Source: Balneolales bacterium ANBcel1
GTDB taxonomy: Bacteria; Bacteroidota; Rhodothermia; Balneolales; Natronogracilivirgulaceae
NCBI GenBank assembly: GCA_029688905.1
Contig: JARULB010000001.1
Span: forward strand, 372,001 to 436,000
Reading direction: 5' to 3'
DNA length: 64,000 nt
The position numbers and the translations under genes were made by a program. Below the pieces are notes generated by a model that had not been told where the DNA came from, made no database searches, and worked only from the letters and a program-made list of their open reading frames with translations. Positions 1 through 9,171 of the stretch are shown here, one piece after another (positions within the stretch are counted from its first letter, which is position 1; the number at the start of each line of letters is the position of its first letter).

Positions 1-12
1 GTTTCAAAGGCC

Positions 13-30
13 TGGTGCCAAAGTGCACCA
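13..30. promoter_or_regulatory. palindrome in divergent upstream region
   Basis: A perfect inverted repeat TGGTGC-N6-GCACCA lies 63 bp before the acetyltransferase start. It overlaps the expected transcription start of the leftward promoter element at 29-36, so it could be an operator for a gene lying off the left edge. The palindrome is seen; the role is inferred. Confidence 0.3.
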
Positions 31-56
31 AATATAAAGTGTTTAATGCAGAACAA
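29..56 (-). promoter_or_regulatory. leftward Bacteroidota-type promoter (TATATTTG)
   Basis: Reading leftwards, TATATTTG (36 down to 29) matches the TAnnTTTG -7 element known from Bacteroidota. A TTG (56 to 54) lies 17 bases upstream of it and fits the -33 element. It would drive a gene outside the window, divergent from the acetyltransferase. Confidence 0.4.
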
Positions 57-92
57 CATTTTTTCTTTCACTAAAATTCATATTATTTTTAT

Positions 93-710
93 ATGGAAAA
101 TGGATCCCGTTCCAAAAGCTCTGAACCCGAAATCCGGATTGTTACCGGAGAGGAACTTCGTCCCCATCTGGAAACCCTGGCGCACCTGAGGATTTCGGTA
201 TTCCGGGCTTTCCCCTATCTGTATGACGGGGATATGGCCTACGAGCAGAAGTACCTCTCCACTTACATGGACAATCCCGCCGCGATTACGGTGCTGGTGC
301 TCGATAACGGCCATGCGGTCGGAGCCTCCACCGCCCTGCCGCTGAGTGACGAAACCGATGAGGTAAAAGCTCCCTTCCTGGAAAAGGGATTGAATCCGGA
401 CGAGTACTTCTATTTCGGGGAATCCGTGCTGGAACCCTCCTGGCGTGGCCGCGGACTCGGAGTCCGGTTCTTTCTGGAAAGAGAGGCTTTCGCACGCAAG
501 AATCCACAGTTTCGGTATTTGACCTTCTGCGCGGTTGACAGGCCGGAAAACCATCCGCTCCGCCCCGAAAACTACGTGCCGCTTGACCGTTTCTGGGAAA
601 AACGCGGATTCCGCAAAATACCGGAGATGAAGACCACCTTCCACTGGAAAGACGTCGGTCACACCAAAGAAACCGGCAAGAGCATGACGTTCTGGATCAA
701 AGAGCTCTAG
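93..710 (+). CDS. GNAT family N-acetyltransferase
   Basis: A 205-residue protein with the GNAT fold layout: an N-terminal helix pair, a central strand ending in the acetyl-CoA loop SWRGRGLGVRFFLEREA (the Q/R-x-x-G-x-G/A motif A), and a late FWEKRGFRK segment typical of motif B. Acceptor substrate is not evident. The N-terminal part (LRISVFRAFPYLYDGD) resembles acetyltransferases annotated only as hypothetical GNAT proteins. The ATG at 93 has no clear Shine-Dalgarno sequence, as is common in this phylum. It stands alone, convergent with pgk and separated from it by the pgk terminator. Family assignment is secure; substrate is unknown. Confidence 0.8.
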   Translation: MENGSRSKSSEPEIRIVTGEELRPHLETLAHLRISVFRAFPYLYDGDMAYEQKYLSTYMDNPAAITVLVLDNGHAVGASTALPLSDETDEVKAPFLEKGLNPDEYFYFGESVLEPSWRGRGLGVRFFLEREAFARKNPQFRYLTFCAVDRPENHPLRPENYVPLDRFWEKRGFRKIPEMKTTFHWKDVGHTKETGKSMTFWIKEL

Positions 711-725
711 CCGCGAACGGCGCCT

Positions 726-764
726 CAAAAAGAAAACGGCCCGCCGCTTTGTTGCGACAGGCCG
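726..764 (-). terminator. intrinsic terminator of pgk
   Basis: On the minus strand an 11-bp stem, including two G-T pairs, joins positions 764-754 and 747-737 around a 6-base loop. It is followed by an almost pure T run (736-727). It starts about 20 bp after the pgk stop and is a textbook Rho-independent terminator. Confidence 0.85.
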
Positions 765-785
765 CTGTTCCCAGATCGGAGCGCC

Positions 786-1979
786 TTACTTGTCGGTCAG
801 GCTGCTGATGCCCGGGAGCACCTTTCCTTCCAGATACTCCAGGCTGGCGCCGCCGCCGGTCGAGACGTGCGAGACCTTCTCCTCCAGCCCCGCTTTTTTA
901 ATCGCGGATGCCGAATCGCCCCCGCCGATGATGGTGATGCCGCCGTTTTCGGTTGCCGTACTCATAGCCCCGGCCACCGCGAACGTGCCCTTGGCAAACG
1001 CCTCCATCTCAAAAACGCCCATCGGACCGTTCCAGATCACTGTTTTGGCTTTCTTGATTTCATCGCCAAACAGTTCGGCAGATTTCGGCCCGATATCCAG
1101 AGCCAGCCAGCCCTCTTCGATACCGTCTTCGGCCACGGTTTTGGTTTCGGTATCCTCCTTGAATTCCCGGCCCACGACCGAATCAATCGGCAGCAGGATT
1201 TCCACGTTATTGGCTTTCGCCTTCTCCAAAAGGGATCCCGCAAGTTCGACTTTATCCTCTTCCAGCAGGGAATTGCCGATGGGCAGGCCTTTGGCCTTGT
1301 AGAAGGTATAGGTCATACCGCCGCCAATAATAATGGTATCCACTTTGGTGATCAGGTTTTCAATGACACCGATTTTGTCGGATACTTTGGCGCCGCCCAG
1401 TACTGCCACAAAAGGACGCTTCGGGTTTTCAACACTGTTCTGGAGGTACTCGATCTCCTTCATCAGCAGATAGCCGGAAGCGGCCGGCTGCAGATGCTCG
1501 GTAATACCCGCGACGGAACTGTGTGCACGGTGGCTGCTGCCGAAAGCATCATTCACAAACACATCGCCGTGTGCGGCCAGCTTTTTGGAGAATTCAGGAT
1601 CGTTTTTGGTCTCTTCCGGATGGAAGCGCACGTTTTCCAGCAGTACAATGTCGCCGGCCGATGCCTGATCCACTGCGGCTTTCGCCTTGTCACCGATACA
1701 GTCCTCCCCGAAAAACACCTCCCCCGGGACCAGCGTTTTCAGATGCTCCGCAACCGGCTTGAGGCTGAATTCCGGTTTGGGCTCGCCCTTCGGGCGCCCG
1801 AGATGGCTCAGGAGCACCAGCCTGGCACCGCCTTCAATAACATGGGTAATACTCGGCAGGGCCTGACGAATCCGGTTGTCGTCCCCGATGACACCATCTT
1901 TCAACGGAACGTTGAAGTCTACTCGCATCACAACCGTTTTGCCTTTCAGATCCAGATCTTTCAGTGATAGTTTTGCCAT
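786..1979 (-). CDS. pgk: phosphoglycerate kinase
   Basis: Cytosolic glycolytic enzyme transferring phosphate between 1,3-bisphosphoglycerate and ADP. At 397 residues it has the usual family length. The N-terminal substrate domain shows [11 protein letters not shown] near residue 20 and the SHLGRPKGE loop near 60. The C-terminal nucleotide domain shows GGAKVSDKI near 196 and the GGGDSASAI motif near 353. The ATG start at 1979 gives the standard [16 protein letters not shown] opening. It is monocistronic, divergent from the cysteine desulfurase, with its own terminator (726-764) and a probable TATCTTTG promoter at 2073-2080. No oddities. Confidence 0.98.
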   Translation of the reverse strand: MAKLSLKDLDLKGKTVVMRVDFNVPLKDGVIGDDNRIRQALPSITHVIEGGARLVLLSHLGRPKGEPKPEFSLKPVAEHLKTLVPGEVFFGEDCIGDKAKAAVDQASAGDIVLLENVRFHPEETKNDPEFSKKLAAHGDVFVNDAFGSSHRAHSSVAGITEHLQPAASGYLLMKEIEYLQNSVENPKRPFVAVLGGAKVSDKIGVIENLITKVDTIIIGGGMTYTFYKAKGLPIGNSLLEEDKVELAGSLLEKAKANNVEILLPIDSVVGREFKEDTETKTVAEDGIEEGWLALDIGPKSAELFGDEIKKAKTVIWNGPMGVFEMEAFAKGTFAVAGAMSTATENGGITIIGGGDSASAIKKAGLEEKVSHVSTGGGASLEYLEGKVLPGISSLTDK

Positions 1980-2072
1980 TGGTAATGATTCCTTTTGAAT
2001 TAAGCGTTATTTTATGTGGATGCGCTTCAAACTGCGCACTCCTTCTTTTTTAAAAATCGTTTATCTCGTGGC

Positions 2073-2080
2073 CAAAGATA
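2073..2080 (-). promoter_or_regulatory. pgk promoter -7 element TATCTTTG
   Basis: TATCTTTG read on the minus strand matches TAnnTTTG exactly and is oriented towards pgk, about 94 bp before its start codon. A TTTG (2098-2095) lies only 14 bp upstream, shorter than the usual spacing, so the -33 part is doubtful. Confidence 0.4.
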
Positions 2081-2107
2081 CGATTTTCGGAAACCAAAAT
2101 TAAGCAG

Positions 2108-3265
2108 ATGCCCACAGTTTACTTCGACCATGCCGCAACAACACCACTGGATCCCAGGGTTCTGGACGCCATGCTTCCATTCTTGAAGGACGATTACGGC
2201 AACCCCTCCTCGATTCATCACATGGGTAGAAAACCCAACGTTTATGTGGAAACCTTCCGGGGCAGGATAGCGCGCGCCATTGGAGCGGAGCCTGCCGAAA
2301 TCATTTTTACCAGTGGTGGAACGGAAGGGAACAACGCCGCCATTTTCGGCACATTGAAGAACCGGAACGGAAAGCATATCGTCACTGCCCGTACCGAACA
2401 CAACGCAGTGCTTCACCCGGTCGAAGAAGCGGTTACGATCGGGTATACAGTCACTTATGCCGGGCTGGACGAAACAGGGATGGTGACTCCCGAGGCGCTG
2501 GAAGAAGCGATTACGCCGGAAACCGCCCTGGTGAGCCTGATGCATGTCAATAACGAGACCGGCACCGTGAATCCGGTTGCCGACCTGGCGGCAGTCTGCA
2601 GCCGGCACGGCATACCGTTTCACTGCGACACGGTCCAGTCGATCGGAAAGATTCCCGTGAACGTCGACCGGCTCGGTGTCGACATGCTAACGATGAGCGC
2701 TCACAAATTCAACGGCCCGAACGGCGCAGGTGCACTGTACGTCCGCGGGGGAACCCCCTGGTCAACCTGGATGCACGGCGGATCACAGGAGCGCGCACGG
2801 CGGGGAGGAACACTCAATGCCCCAGGAATCGCGGGCATGGGCCGTGCCCTGGAGCTCGCCCTGGAGGAAATGGAGGAGAATACCCGACACATCGCCAGGT
2901 TAAAACGGCGCATGGTCGACGGACTCCGGGCCGCGTTCGGTGATACCATCCGGTTCAACGGTGATCCGGATAACGGGATGCATCATATTGTAAGCGTCAC
3001 TGTGACCGACAACCGGGGGGAGCCTCTCGACGGAGAAATGCTGCTGCTGAACCTTGATATGGAGGGGATTTGCTGCTCGAACGGCTCGGCTTGCACTTCC
3101 GGAACCGTCAAACCGTCGCATGTCATGCTGGCGCTTGGCTATAATGAGGCCCTGGCCAAATCCACACTGCGCTTCAGTATCGGGAAAACCAACACCGCTG
3201 CGGAAGTGGATCAGCTTGTGGATGCGCTGAAACGTATCGTGGACCGCCACTCCGTGCCCGCCTGA
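2108..3265 (+). CDS. cysteine desulfurase (NifS/IscS-like)
   Basis: A PLP enzyme of class V aminotransferase fold that converts cysteine to alanine and passes persulfide sulfur to Fe-S cluster, thiamine or tRNA thiolation pathways. The protein has 385 residues. It shows the N-terminal YFDHAATTP signature, TSGGTEGNN, the PLP lysine in SAHKFNGPNGAG (K200) and the catalytic cysteine in SACTSG (C329). The short SACTSG loop fits the NifS-like/group I branch. No IscU, SufU or tRNA thiolase gene lies next to it, so the client pathway is open. It is divergent from pgk; the ATG at 2108 is the only start fitting the family N-terminus. Confidence 0.95.
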   Translation: MPTVYFDHAATTPLDPRVLDAMLPFLKDDYGNPSSIHHMGRKPNVYVETFRGRIARAIGAEPAEIIFTSGGTEGNNAAIFGTLKNRNGKHIVTARTEHNAVLHPVEEAVTIGYTVTYAGLDETGMVTPEALEEAITPETALVSLMHVNNETGTVNPVADLAAVCSRHGIPFHCDTVQSIGKIPVNVDRLGVDMLTMSAHKFNGPNGAGALYVRGGTPWSTWMHGGSQERARRGGTLNAPGIAGMGRALELALEEMEENTRHIARLKRRMVDGLRAAFGDTIRFNGDPDNGMHHIVSVTVTDNRGEPLDGEMLLLNLDMEGICCSNGSACTSGTVKPSHVMLALGYNEALAKSTLRFSIGKTNTAAEVDQLVDALKRIVDRHSVPA

Positions 3266-3326
3266 CCGGCCCACGCAGTGCCTCTTTATCCGGGTTATCG
3301 CGCCCCCGGTTACCCATACCGGAGAT

Positions 3327-3851
3327 CTATTCTGAAGAGCCGGATTCGACCGTGCGCGCCTCTTCCTCGTATCGCTCATGACAATCGCGGATAATCTCCC
3401 TGGCCTTGTCGAGTCCGTACCAGCCGTCGGTGCCGGTTTTCTTGTCCTCAAGATCCTTGTAAACCTGGAAAAAATGCTCGATCTCGTGAAGCATGTGAGG
3501 GGCCAGTTCATCCAGCGATGTGATATGGTTCCAAAGGGGGTCTCTGACCGGAACACACAGAATTTTTTCATCCGGGCCCTTCTCATCCCACATCTTGAAC
3601 AGCCCAATGGGTTTGGCCTCAATGAGGCAGCCGGGGAAGGTCGGTTCCGTGACCAGCACCAGCGCATCCAGCGCGTCTCCGTCCAGTGCCAGAGTATTGG
3701 GGATGAAACCGTAATCACTCGGATAGTGGACTGCAGAAAAAAGCATTCTGTCAAACCTGATCTGGCCGGTGTCTTTGTCGAATTCGTATTTATTTCTGCT
3801 CCCTTTCGGTATCTCGATGATGACTGTCAGGCTGTCCATGGATTCTGTCAT
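3327..3851 (-). CDS. ppa: inorganic pyrophosphatase (type I, soluble)
   Basis: Hydrolyses pyrophosphate from biosynthetic reactions in the cytosol, Mg-dependent. The 174-residue protein carries the family I features: EIPKGSRNKYEFDKDTG near the N-terminus (active-site K/E/R), YPSDYGFIPNTLA, and the metal-binding DGDALDALVL motif (three aspartates). It is convergent with the cysteine desulfurase and divergent from fur. The C-terminus is longer and more charged than in minimal bacterial enzymes, ending in a Glu/Ser tail. Function is clear from the motifs. Confidence 0.96.
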   Translation of the reverse strand: MTESMDSLTVIIEIPKGSRNKYEFDKDTGQIRFDRMLFSAVHYPSDYGFIPNTLALDGDALDALVLVTEPTFPGCLIEAKPIGLFKMWDEKGPDEKILCVPVRDPLWNHITSLDELAPHMLHEIEHFFQVYKDLEDKKTGTDGWYGLDKAREIIRDCHERYEEEARTVESGSSE

Positions 3852-3983
3852 GCGGTTACTTTTTTTTGATGATGAATTACGGTTTCACAGGCATTTATTC
3901 TTAACAAAATGTACCTTATACAATTTAAGGAATGATTATCGTTATATCATAATTCCAATTTTTTCAACCGCATCCCCACAATT

Positions 3984-4490
3984 ATGGCAACCCCGGCAGG
4001 CGAGGAGTTAATCAGCGAAGTCAAGGAAATTTTCCGTAACTATCTGATGGAGAAGAAGCACCGTCAGACCCCGGAGCGCTTTATGGTTCTGGAGGAGATT
4101 TACCGGGCGGACGGGCACTTCGATGCCGACGACATGTATTTCCGGATGAAGAATATCGGGTATCGCGTATCGCGAGCAACCGTGTACAATACGCTGGATC
4201 TGCTTCTTGAATCCGGGCTGGTTCAGCGCCACCAGTTCGGGAAAAACCAGTCGATCTACGAAAGGGCGTACGCCTTTCGGCAACACGATCACATGATCTG
4301 CAAGAACTGCGGAAAGGTGATTGAGTTTTGCGACCCCCGGCTTCAGGAAATAAAAAGCATGCTGGAAAAAATTCATGACTTTTCGATTGACGGCCATTCG
4401 CTTCATTTTTACGGAACCTGCAGCGATCCGGAGAATTGCACCAACGAACCGGAAAAAAAACCGAGAGAGAAGGCTTCGAAAACCGACTGA
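3984..4490 (+). CDS. Fur family transcriptional regulator
   Basis: A metal-responsive DNA-binding repressor of 168 residues. The N-terminal winged helix contains RQTPERFMVLEEIY and the recognition helix VSRATVYNTLDLLLE, typical of Fur/PerR. The dimerisation domain has the first cysteine pair in MICKNCGKVIEF and HDHMICKNCG metal ligands. The second pair is spaced CSDPENC (C-x5-C) instead of the usual C-x2-C, so structural zinc binding may be altered. The last 20 residues are a lysine/glutamate-rich tail. Whether it senses iron, peroxide or zinc cannot be decided here. It is divergent from ppa across an AT-rich 130-bp gap. Confidence 0.92.
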   Translation: MATPAGEELISEVKEIFRNYLMEKKHRQTPERFMVLEEIYRADGHFDADDMYFRMKNIGYRVSRATVYNTLDLLLESGLVQRHQFGKNQSIYERAYAFRQHDHMICKNCGKVIEFCDPRLQEIKSMLEKIHDFSIDGHSLHFYGTCSDPENCTNEPEKKPREKASKTD

Positions 4491-4531
4491 CAGGTTTCGC
4501 CGCACACATCATCCCGACTTATCCTGCGGAA

Positions 4532-4571
4532 GCAGCCCCGCAAAAGGCAAATCGTCACATCCCGGGGCTGC
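4532..4571. terminator. hairpin between fur and ftsX
   Basis: GCAGCCCCG (4532-4540) pairs with CGGGGCTGC (4563-4571) across a 22-base loop in the convergent gap between fur and ftsX. There is no T run on either side, so a bidirectional terminator is possible but weakly supported. Confidence 0.3.
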
Positions 4572-4696
4572 CTGTTCCTTCCCGTTTGCACGTACACCGC
4601 AAGACGCAGCAGAGAGCAGAACCTGTTGCCCCACGCTCAAACGCACCCGTTTGCCAATCCGTGCCGCTGACCGGCACTGTCACCCCGCGTCCTGAC

Positions 4697-5578
4697 TCAG
4701 CCGATGGCGGTCTTGCTGATGAATTTGCGGGTCGCCCACCTGCTGCCCCAAAGTCCCATGACCAGCGAGAGGGCCAGCATACCTCCGGTGAGGTAGTACC
4801 ACCGGTCAAGTGGCCAGGCAAGCACACCGAATTGGGGGATGTAGTAGGGTATAATCAGCTGAAACAGCAGCCAGTGCAGTCCGATGGCTATGGCCGCTCC
4901 CAGAACGCCCTGTATCAGGCCCTCAAGCAGAAAGGGCCGGCGGATGAATCCGTTGGTAGCACCTACCAGTTTCATGGTCCGGATGATATCGCGCTTGGCA
5001 TAGATGGTTAGCCGTATGGTATTGAAAACCAGTACTACAGCGGTGAACAGTATAAACAGGCCGATTCCCGCTCCGGCCAGGGCAAGCATTTCCAGCCGTT
5101 CTTCCAGGGTTTCGAGAAGCTGCTGGTTGAAGACGACCTCATCCACCCCCTGAAACCTTTCAATTTCCTCGACCATGCTGAGGATTTCGCCGGATGTGGC
5201 ATCGGGCGCCAGGGAGAGTTTGAAGGAGGCCGGCAAGAAATTGAGGTCGGCCAGCAGGTCTCCTTCGGTACCGAATTCGCGCCTGAAAATCTCTTCCGCG
5301 TCCTCTTTGCTGATATAATCAACACCGATAACCTGGGGATATTCTACGAGTTCGGAGGCGATGCGGTTGGTTCGCTGCTCGTTGATATCAAGCAGAAACA
5401 CCTCCACATCGATCGACTGCTTCATGGTCTGAACCACCTGGAATCCGTTGTAGCCGAAACGGACCAGCAGCCCGATGAGCAGGGTGGCGATAACCAGGGC
5501 GATAACAGAGGTTGTACTGGCAAGCCGGGTGCGGCGGAATCCTGAAAATCCCTCTTTTATCACATAGGAGACACTCAT
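4697..5578 (-). CDS. ftsX: cell division ABC permease FtsX
   Basis: Inner-membrane permease-like subunit of FtsEX, which regulates peptidoglycan hydrolases at the septum. The 293-residue protein has one N-terminal membrane segment (about residues 22-42) and an extracytoplasmic domain to about residue 165 (the FtsX ECD, with EVFLLDINEQRTNRIASEL). Three C-terminal helices with the FtsX/MacB core TIRLTIYAKRDIIRTMKLVGAT follow. Its partner ftsE is not adjacent. It is last in a leftward group after cinA and a TonB-receptor-like gene, 69 bp downstream of the latter. Confidence 0.93.
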   Translation of the reverse strand: MSVSYVIKEGFSGFRRTRLASTTSVIALVIATLLIGLLVRFGYNGFQVVQTMKQSIDVEVFLLDINEQRTNRIASELVEYPQVIGVDYISKEDAEEIFRREFGTEGDLLADLNFLPASFKLSLAPDATSGEILSMVEEIERFQGVDEVVFNQQLLETLEERLEMLALAGAGIGLFILFTAVVLVFNTIRLTIYAKRDIIRTMKLVGATNGFIRRPFLLEGLIQGVLGAAIAIGLHWLLFQLIIPYYIPQFGVLAWPLDRWYYLTGGMLALSLVMGLWGSRWATRKFISKTAIG

Positions 5579-5647
5579 AACCGGCTATATATTATTCTGT
5601 TTCGGGACGGTTTGTTCCGTTGCGTTTCTTTCCGCCGGGAACATGGT

Positions 5648-7882
5648 TCAGTTGCGCAGCACCCATCGCACGCCGAATCTCAGGCGACGGGCCGGCATGG
5701 GCTGGTAGGCCGTCTCAAAATAGCCTTGCTGCAGCCAATTATCCAGAGCGTTTTCCATCCGCAATAAAAAAATTGCCGAACGCACGCGAGCGGTGAGTTC
5801 AAGATCCAGCCTTGCAAATTCCGGAATGGCCTGCGACTCGATTCTGCCGGCGCCCGGATTTGGGTGCAGGGAGTTGGGATCCCAGTAGTCGATCTCCGGG
5901 TAGTAGCGCGCCGACCGGTAGGCGATTGGCGAAACTTGCAGATAGAAACCGGTTTTCATGAAGGCAGCGCTGTTGTAGATATAATTTTTATAGTAGAAGG
6001 AGAAACGGGTCCATGCGCGTTGCCCGCTTTGGTCAAGCAGACGGTTCTCTGTGCGGGAATCGTCCGACAGATACTGGTGAAATGTGCCGGATAGCGAGAA
6101 CTCAAATCGGGTACCGTCGTAGGAGATCCAACCGGCGGCGCCTGCGGAGGTGTAGGAACCGGCCTGGGTGAAGGTCGAATCCAGGCCCGCAAGCACCGGA
6201 TTGTCGATTCGCGAGGCAAACGCTTCGGCACCCAGCTGCCAGGAACGGCTGTTAATCTGCGCTCCCGTTTCGGCACGCTGGATGATCTCGTTGCGCAGAT
6301 CCGGATTGCCGCGCATGGGTCCGCCCCGCCAGTAAAGCTGTCCGGGCTGCGGCATCTGCTCTCCCCTGGCATAGGATGCATACACCATCAGGCCGCGAGC
6401 AAGCCGCCACTCCGCACGCGTTCCCAGTTCATAATCGGTGAACCCGTCGGTTCGCCAGGCTGTTTGCAGCCAGGAATGCAGGGCGGAGCGGTTGGGCAGC
6501 GGCAGCCGTACAACGCCCTTTGCCCGATTGTATGCCCAGGAGTCCTTGTCCATGGTCTGGTGACGGTCCCGGTCGATGGCCGACCACTCCGACTCCAGCT
6601 CCGCCTGAAGCTCCAGCGGACCAACATCACGGATATGCCTGCCGGAGAATCCGGTGGTGAACGTTCGTACGGATGAGCTGTCGACACTTCCGTAGTGCAA
6701 CCGGCGGTAGCGGTCGTGATATACCGTGAGGCGGGTGGTCGCCGGCAGGTCGGGCTGCTCGCGGTGGTAGGCGGTTAGCCGGTAAACCGAATTGCGCATG
6801 GATGACCGGGCCTGTGACTCGATCGGAAACACATTGAACCGATTGAACGCGAAACCGGCCATATCCGCAATATCGTATCCGTGCGGCTCACCGAACTGCA
6901 GACCGCTGAACCGGTAGCCGCCCTCGAGAATCCAGGATTCGGTCAGATAGTGATAGGCGGTGACGGATGCGTTCCGGCCGCCCATGAAGTTATTACGGTA
7001 TCCCTCATCTTCGTTCTTGCCCCAGTAGGCGATAGAGAGATTGGTTCCGGGCCGGATGTTTCGGGTAAGATAGCCTTCGGTACTACGGTAGTTGAATGCC
7101 GTTTGCTCATAGTTGATGAGGGTAAGCGGACGCGCCACATGGTATCGTACGGTCGTAACATCGGTGCGATGGCGGATCGGAGCCGAAAACGTGTGCACCG
7201 ACGCGATCCGGCCGTAATGCGGCAGGCGTTTGTGGTTGGCGGATCCGAATATCCGCTCGTTCACGCGAACACCGTCACTGTACAGAAGCTGATGCCGGTT
7301 TTCGTGGGCACGAAACAGAAACCCGTCGTTGCGCCCCTGTCCGTCGAGCTGCGAAGAGATCACTCCCGGCCTGCGGCTCACCCACTCCCCGAGATCCGAC
7401 CACAACTGCCAGCGCAAAAGGCTGTCGGTAGTCTCCTCACGAAATTGCGAGGGAGTGCGAACTTCGAGCAATTCTACGGGCTCAAGCTCCACGGGTTCCG
7501 TGGGATCGGGGATGGTATCGGCAGGTACATCAGAAATGCGATCAGGGTCTGAGTCGATATCACCAGGAATACGGGTGGTGTCGGCAGGCGCTTCAGATGG
7601 TTGATCGGAACCCGGGGTGATTTCGCCGGGAACTCGGGCGGTGTCGGCAGGTACCTCGGATGGTTGACCGGAGCCCGGGAGGATTGCGCCAGGCATGCGA
7701 ATGGTGTCGGCGGGAATCGCGTCATTAACCGTACTGCCGAAGGCGAGATCCTCGGCCGGCAAACCGGTGATCGCGGATTCTGAGAAAACGCGGCCGGTTG
7801 AATCGGGCGGATCGACAAAGGAATGGCCGGGCGGGGTCAGATCCCATGTCCACAAAACCGCTATGATCACTAACCTGATCAT
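5648..7882 (-). CDS. TonB-dependent receptor-like outer-membrane protein
   Basis: A 744-residue protein with a short hydrophobic N-terminus and a proline/aspartate-rich stretch (about residues 45-130) containing 21-residue repeats. A plug-like segment follows (WVSRRPGVISSQLDGQGRND to the SDGVRVNERIFG motif, about residues 165-225), then a long barrel-like region with many alternating aromatic strands and a final LRFGVRWVLRN strand ending in an aromatic-containing outer-membrane signal. A classical TonB box was not found. It starts inside the cinA stop (4-bp ATGA overlap), so the two are probably translationally coupled. Ligand unknown; it could be a receptor with a degenerate plug. Confidence 0.7.
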   Translation of the reverse strand: MIRLVIIAVLWTWDLTPPGHSFVDPPDSTGRVFSESAITGLPAEDLAFGSTVNDAIPADTIRMPGAILPGSGQPSEVPADTARVPGEITPGSDQPSEAPADTTRIPGDIDSDPDRISDVPADTIPDPTEPVELEPVELLEVRTPSQFREETTDSLLRWQLWSDLGEWVSRRPGVISSQLDGQGRNDGFLFRAHENRHQLLYSDGVRVNERIFGSANHKRLPHYGRIASVHTFSAPIRHRTDVTTVRYHVARPLTLINYEQTAFNYRSTEGYLTRNIRPGTNLSIAYWGKNEDEGYRNNFMGGRNASVTAYHYLTESWILEGGYRFSGLQFGEPHGYDIADMAGFAFNRFNVFPIESQARSSMRNSVYRLTAYHREQPDLPATTRLTVYHDRYRRLHYGSVDSSSVRTFTTGFSGRHIRDVGPLELQAELESEWSAIDRDRHQTMDKDSWAYNRAKGVVRLPLPNRSALHSWLQTAWRTDGFTDYELGTRAEWRLARGLMVYASYARGEQMPQPGQLYWRGGPMRGNPDLRNEIIQRAETGAQINSRSWQLGAEAFASRIDNPVLAGLDSTFTQAGSYTSAGAAGWISYDGTRFEFSLSGTFHQYLSDDSRTENRLLDQSGQRAWTRFSFYYKNYIYNSAAFMKTGFYLQVSPIAYRSARYYPEIDYWDPNSLHPNPGAGRIESQAIPEFARLDLELTARVRSAIFLLRMENALDNWLQQGYFETAYQPMPARRLRFGVRWVLRN
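7502..7714 (-). repeat. 63-bp in-frame repeats in receptor N-terminus
   Basis: Three successive 21-residue units beginning PADT (residues 57-77, 78-98, 99-119) and a fourth partial unit (120-127) follow the pattern PADT-x-R-x-PG-x-I-x-PGS-x-QPSE. The first two are the most alike. This is a coding minisatellite giving a flexible acidic/proline-rich spacer before the plug region. Confidence 0.8.
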
Positions 7883-9171
7883 GGGCGCACGACTTCGGGG
7901 TTATGGGCAAAATCGGGGATACCGCACAGATGGCGGCGCAGCAGGTCCATGGCCACGGCAAAACTTCGCTCCTTGTTGACCAGCCGCTCCGGCGTGAGCT
8001 GGTAGCGGCAGGCAAAATGGGTGCCGGAGCGGGCCCAGAAGCCTACCCAGACGGTACCGACGGGTTTCTGCGCGGTACCACCGCCGGGCCCGGCCACTCC
8101 GGTGGTGGCGATGCCGAAATCGGCATTCATCCGTTCACCTACGCCTGCGGCCATCTCGAGCGCTACAGGAGCACTGACGGCGCCATGTTTGTCAAGCAGC
8201 CGCTCCCTGACTCCCAGATAGACTACCTTGATACGGTTTTCATAAGCCACTACCCCACCCCGAAAACAGGCGCTGCTGCCGGGAACATCGGTAAGCGCAT
8301 CCGCCAGATACCCTCCGGTGCAGCTCTCCGCCACGGCGAGGGTCTTTTTTTCCTGCGACAGCAGCCGGATGATATGGTGCGCCAGGGAGTCACCGTAATT
8401 CTCCGAAAACAGGTACTCTCCGGTTGCGTTCCGGATCCATCCGGTCAGTTCGTCGAACACCGTACCGGAACTGCCGTTTATCTCGGTTACCCGGATATCA
8501 ACGCCCTGAGGGTGCGGAAGAAAGGCCACATCCACGGATGCCGGAATGCGAGAATCCAGTCCGTAGAGCACCTTTTCGCCCAATTCGCTCTCTCCGATAC
8601 CCGTCGTGCGAAAATAGCACTGACGCACAAGCCGCTCCGACTCATGCCATCGTTTCTCCAGCTCCGGTATCAGGCGTTTGCTTAGCAGGTACTCCATTTC
8701 GTATGGGACGCCGGGCAGCACGGCCAGCAGTTTTTCACTCTCGTCATACAAAAACCCCGGAGCGGTGCCCAGGTCATTGAAGAGCACAGACGCCCGGGAG
8801 GGCACATCCGCCTGGCCGCGGTTCTGGTCGCTGATCGTCCTGCCTTTTTGTCTGAAATAATCGGTCACGTGGGTCAGCACGTGTTCATCCCTGACCAGCG
8901 TGTCGTCAAAAAAGGTGAGCAGGGCGTTTTTGGTGACATCATCACGAGTGGGACCGAGTCCGCCGGTGACAATCACCAGGTCGTGGCGGTTCCACCCAAA
9001 GCGCAGGGCATTGAGGATATCATCCTGCCGGTCGGCCACCGAAAGCATGGTTCGGCAGGGTACGCCGATTCGCCGCAGGGCGTGCGCGATCCGGGATGCA
9101 TTCGTGTTGATCACATCCCCGTTCAGAAGTTCATCGCCAATCGTCAGCACACAGGCCGAATGAGTTATCAT
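7879..9171 (-). CDS. cinA: CinA-like nicotinamide-nucleotide amidase
   Basis: A 430-residue two-domain protein. The N-terminal MoCF-type domain has IGDELLNGD and GGLGPTRDD; the C-terminal PncC domain has AVAESCTGGYLA and GVAGPGGGTAQKPVGTVW, which is the NMN deamidase active site recycling nicotinamide mononucleotide to nicotinate mononucleotide. In CinA proteins the N-terminal domain acts as an ADP-ribose pyrophosphatase. It starts at the ATG at 9171. Its stop overlaps the receptor gene start by 4 bp, forming a leftward operon. Cytosolic. Confidence 0.95.
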   Translation of the reverse strand: MITHSACVLTIGDELLNGDVINTNASRIAHALRRIGVPCRTMLSVADRQDDILNALRFGWNRHDLVIVTGGLGPTRDDVTKNALLTFFDDTLVRDEHVLTHVTDYFRQKGRTISDQNRGQADVPSRASVLFNDLGTAPGFLYDESEKLLAVLPGVPYEMEYLLSKRLIPELEKRWHESERLVRQCYFRTTGIGESELGEKVLYGLDSRIPASVDVAFLPHPQGVDIRVTEINGSSGTVFDELTGWIRNATGEYLFSENYGDSLAHHIIRLLSQEKKTLAVAESCTGGYLADALTDVPGSSACFRGGVVAYENRIKVVYLGVRERLLDKHGAVSAPVALEMAAGVGERMNADFGIATTGVAGPGGGTAQKPVGTVWVGFWARSGTHFACRYQLTPERLVNKERSFAVAMDLLRRHLCGIPDFAHNPEVVRP

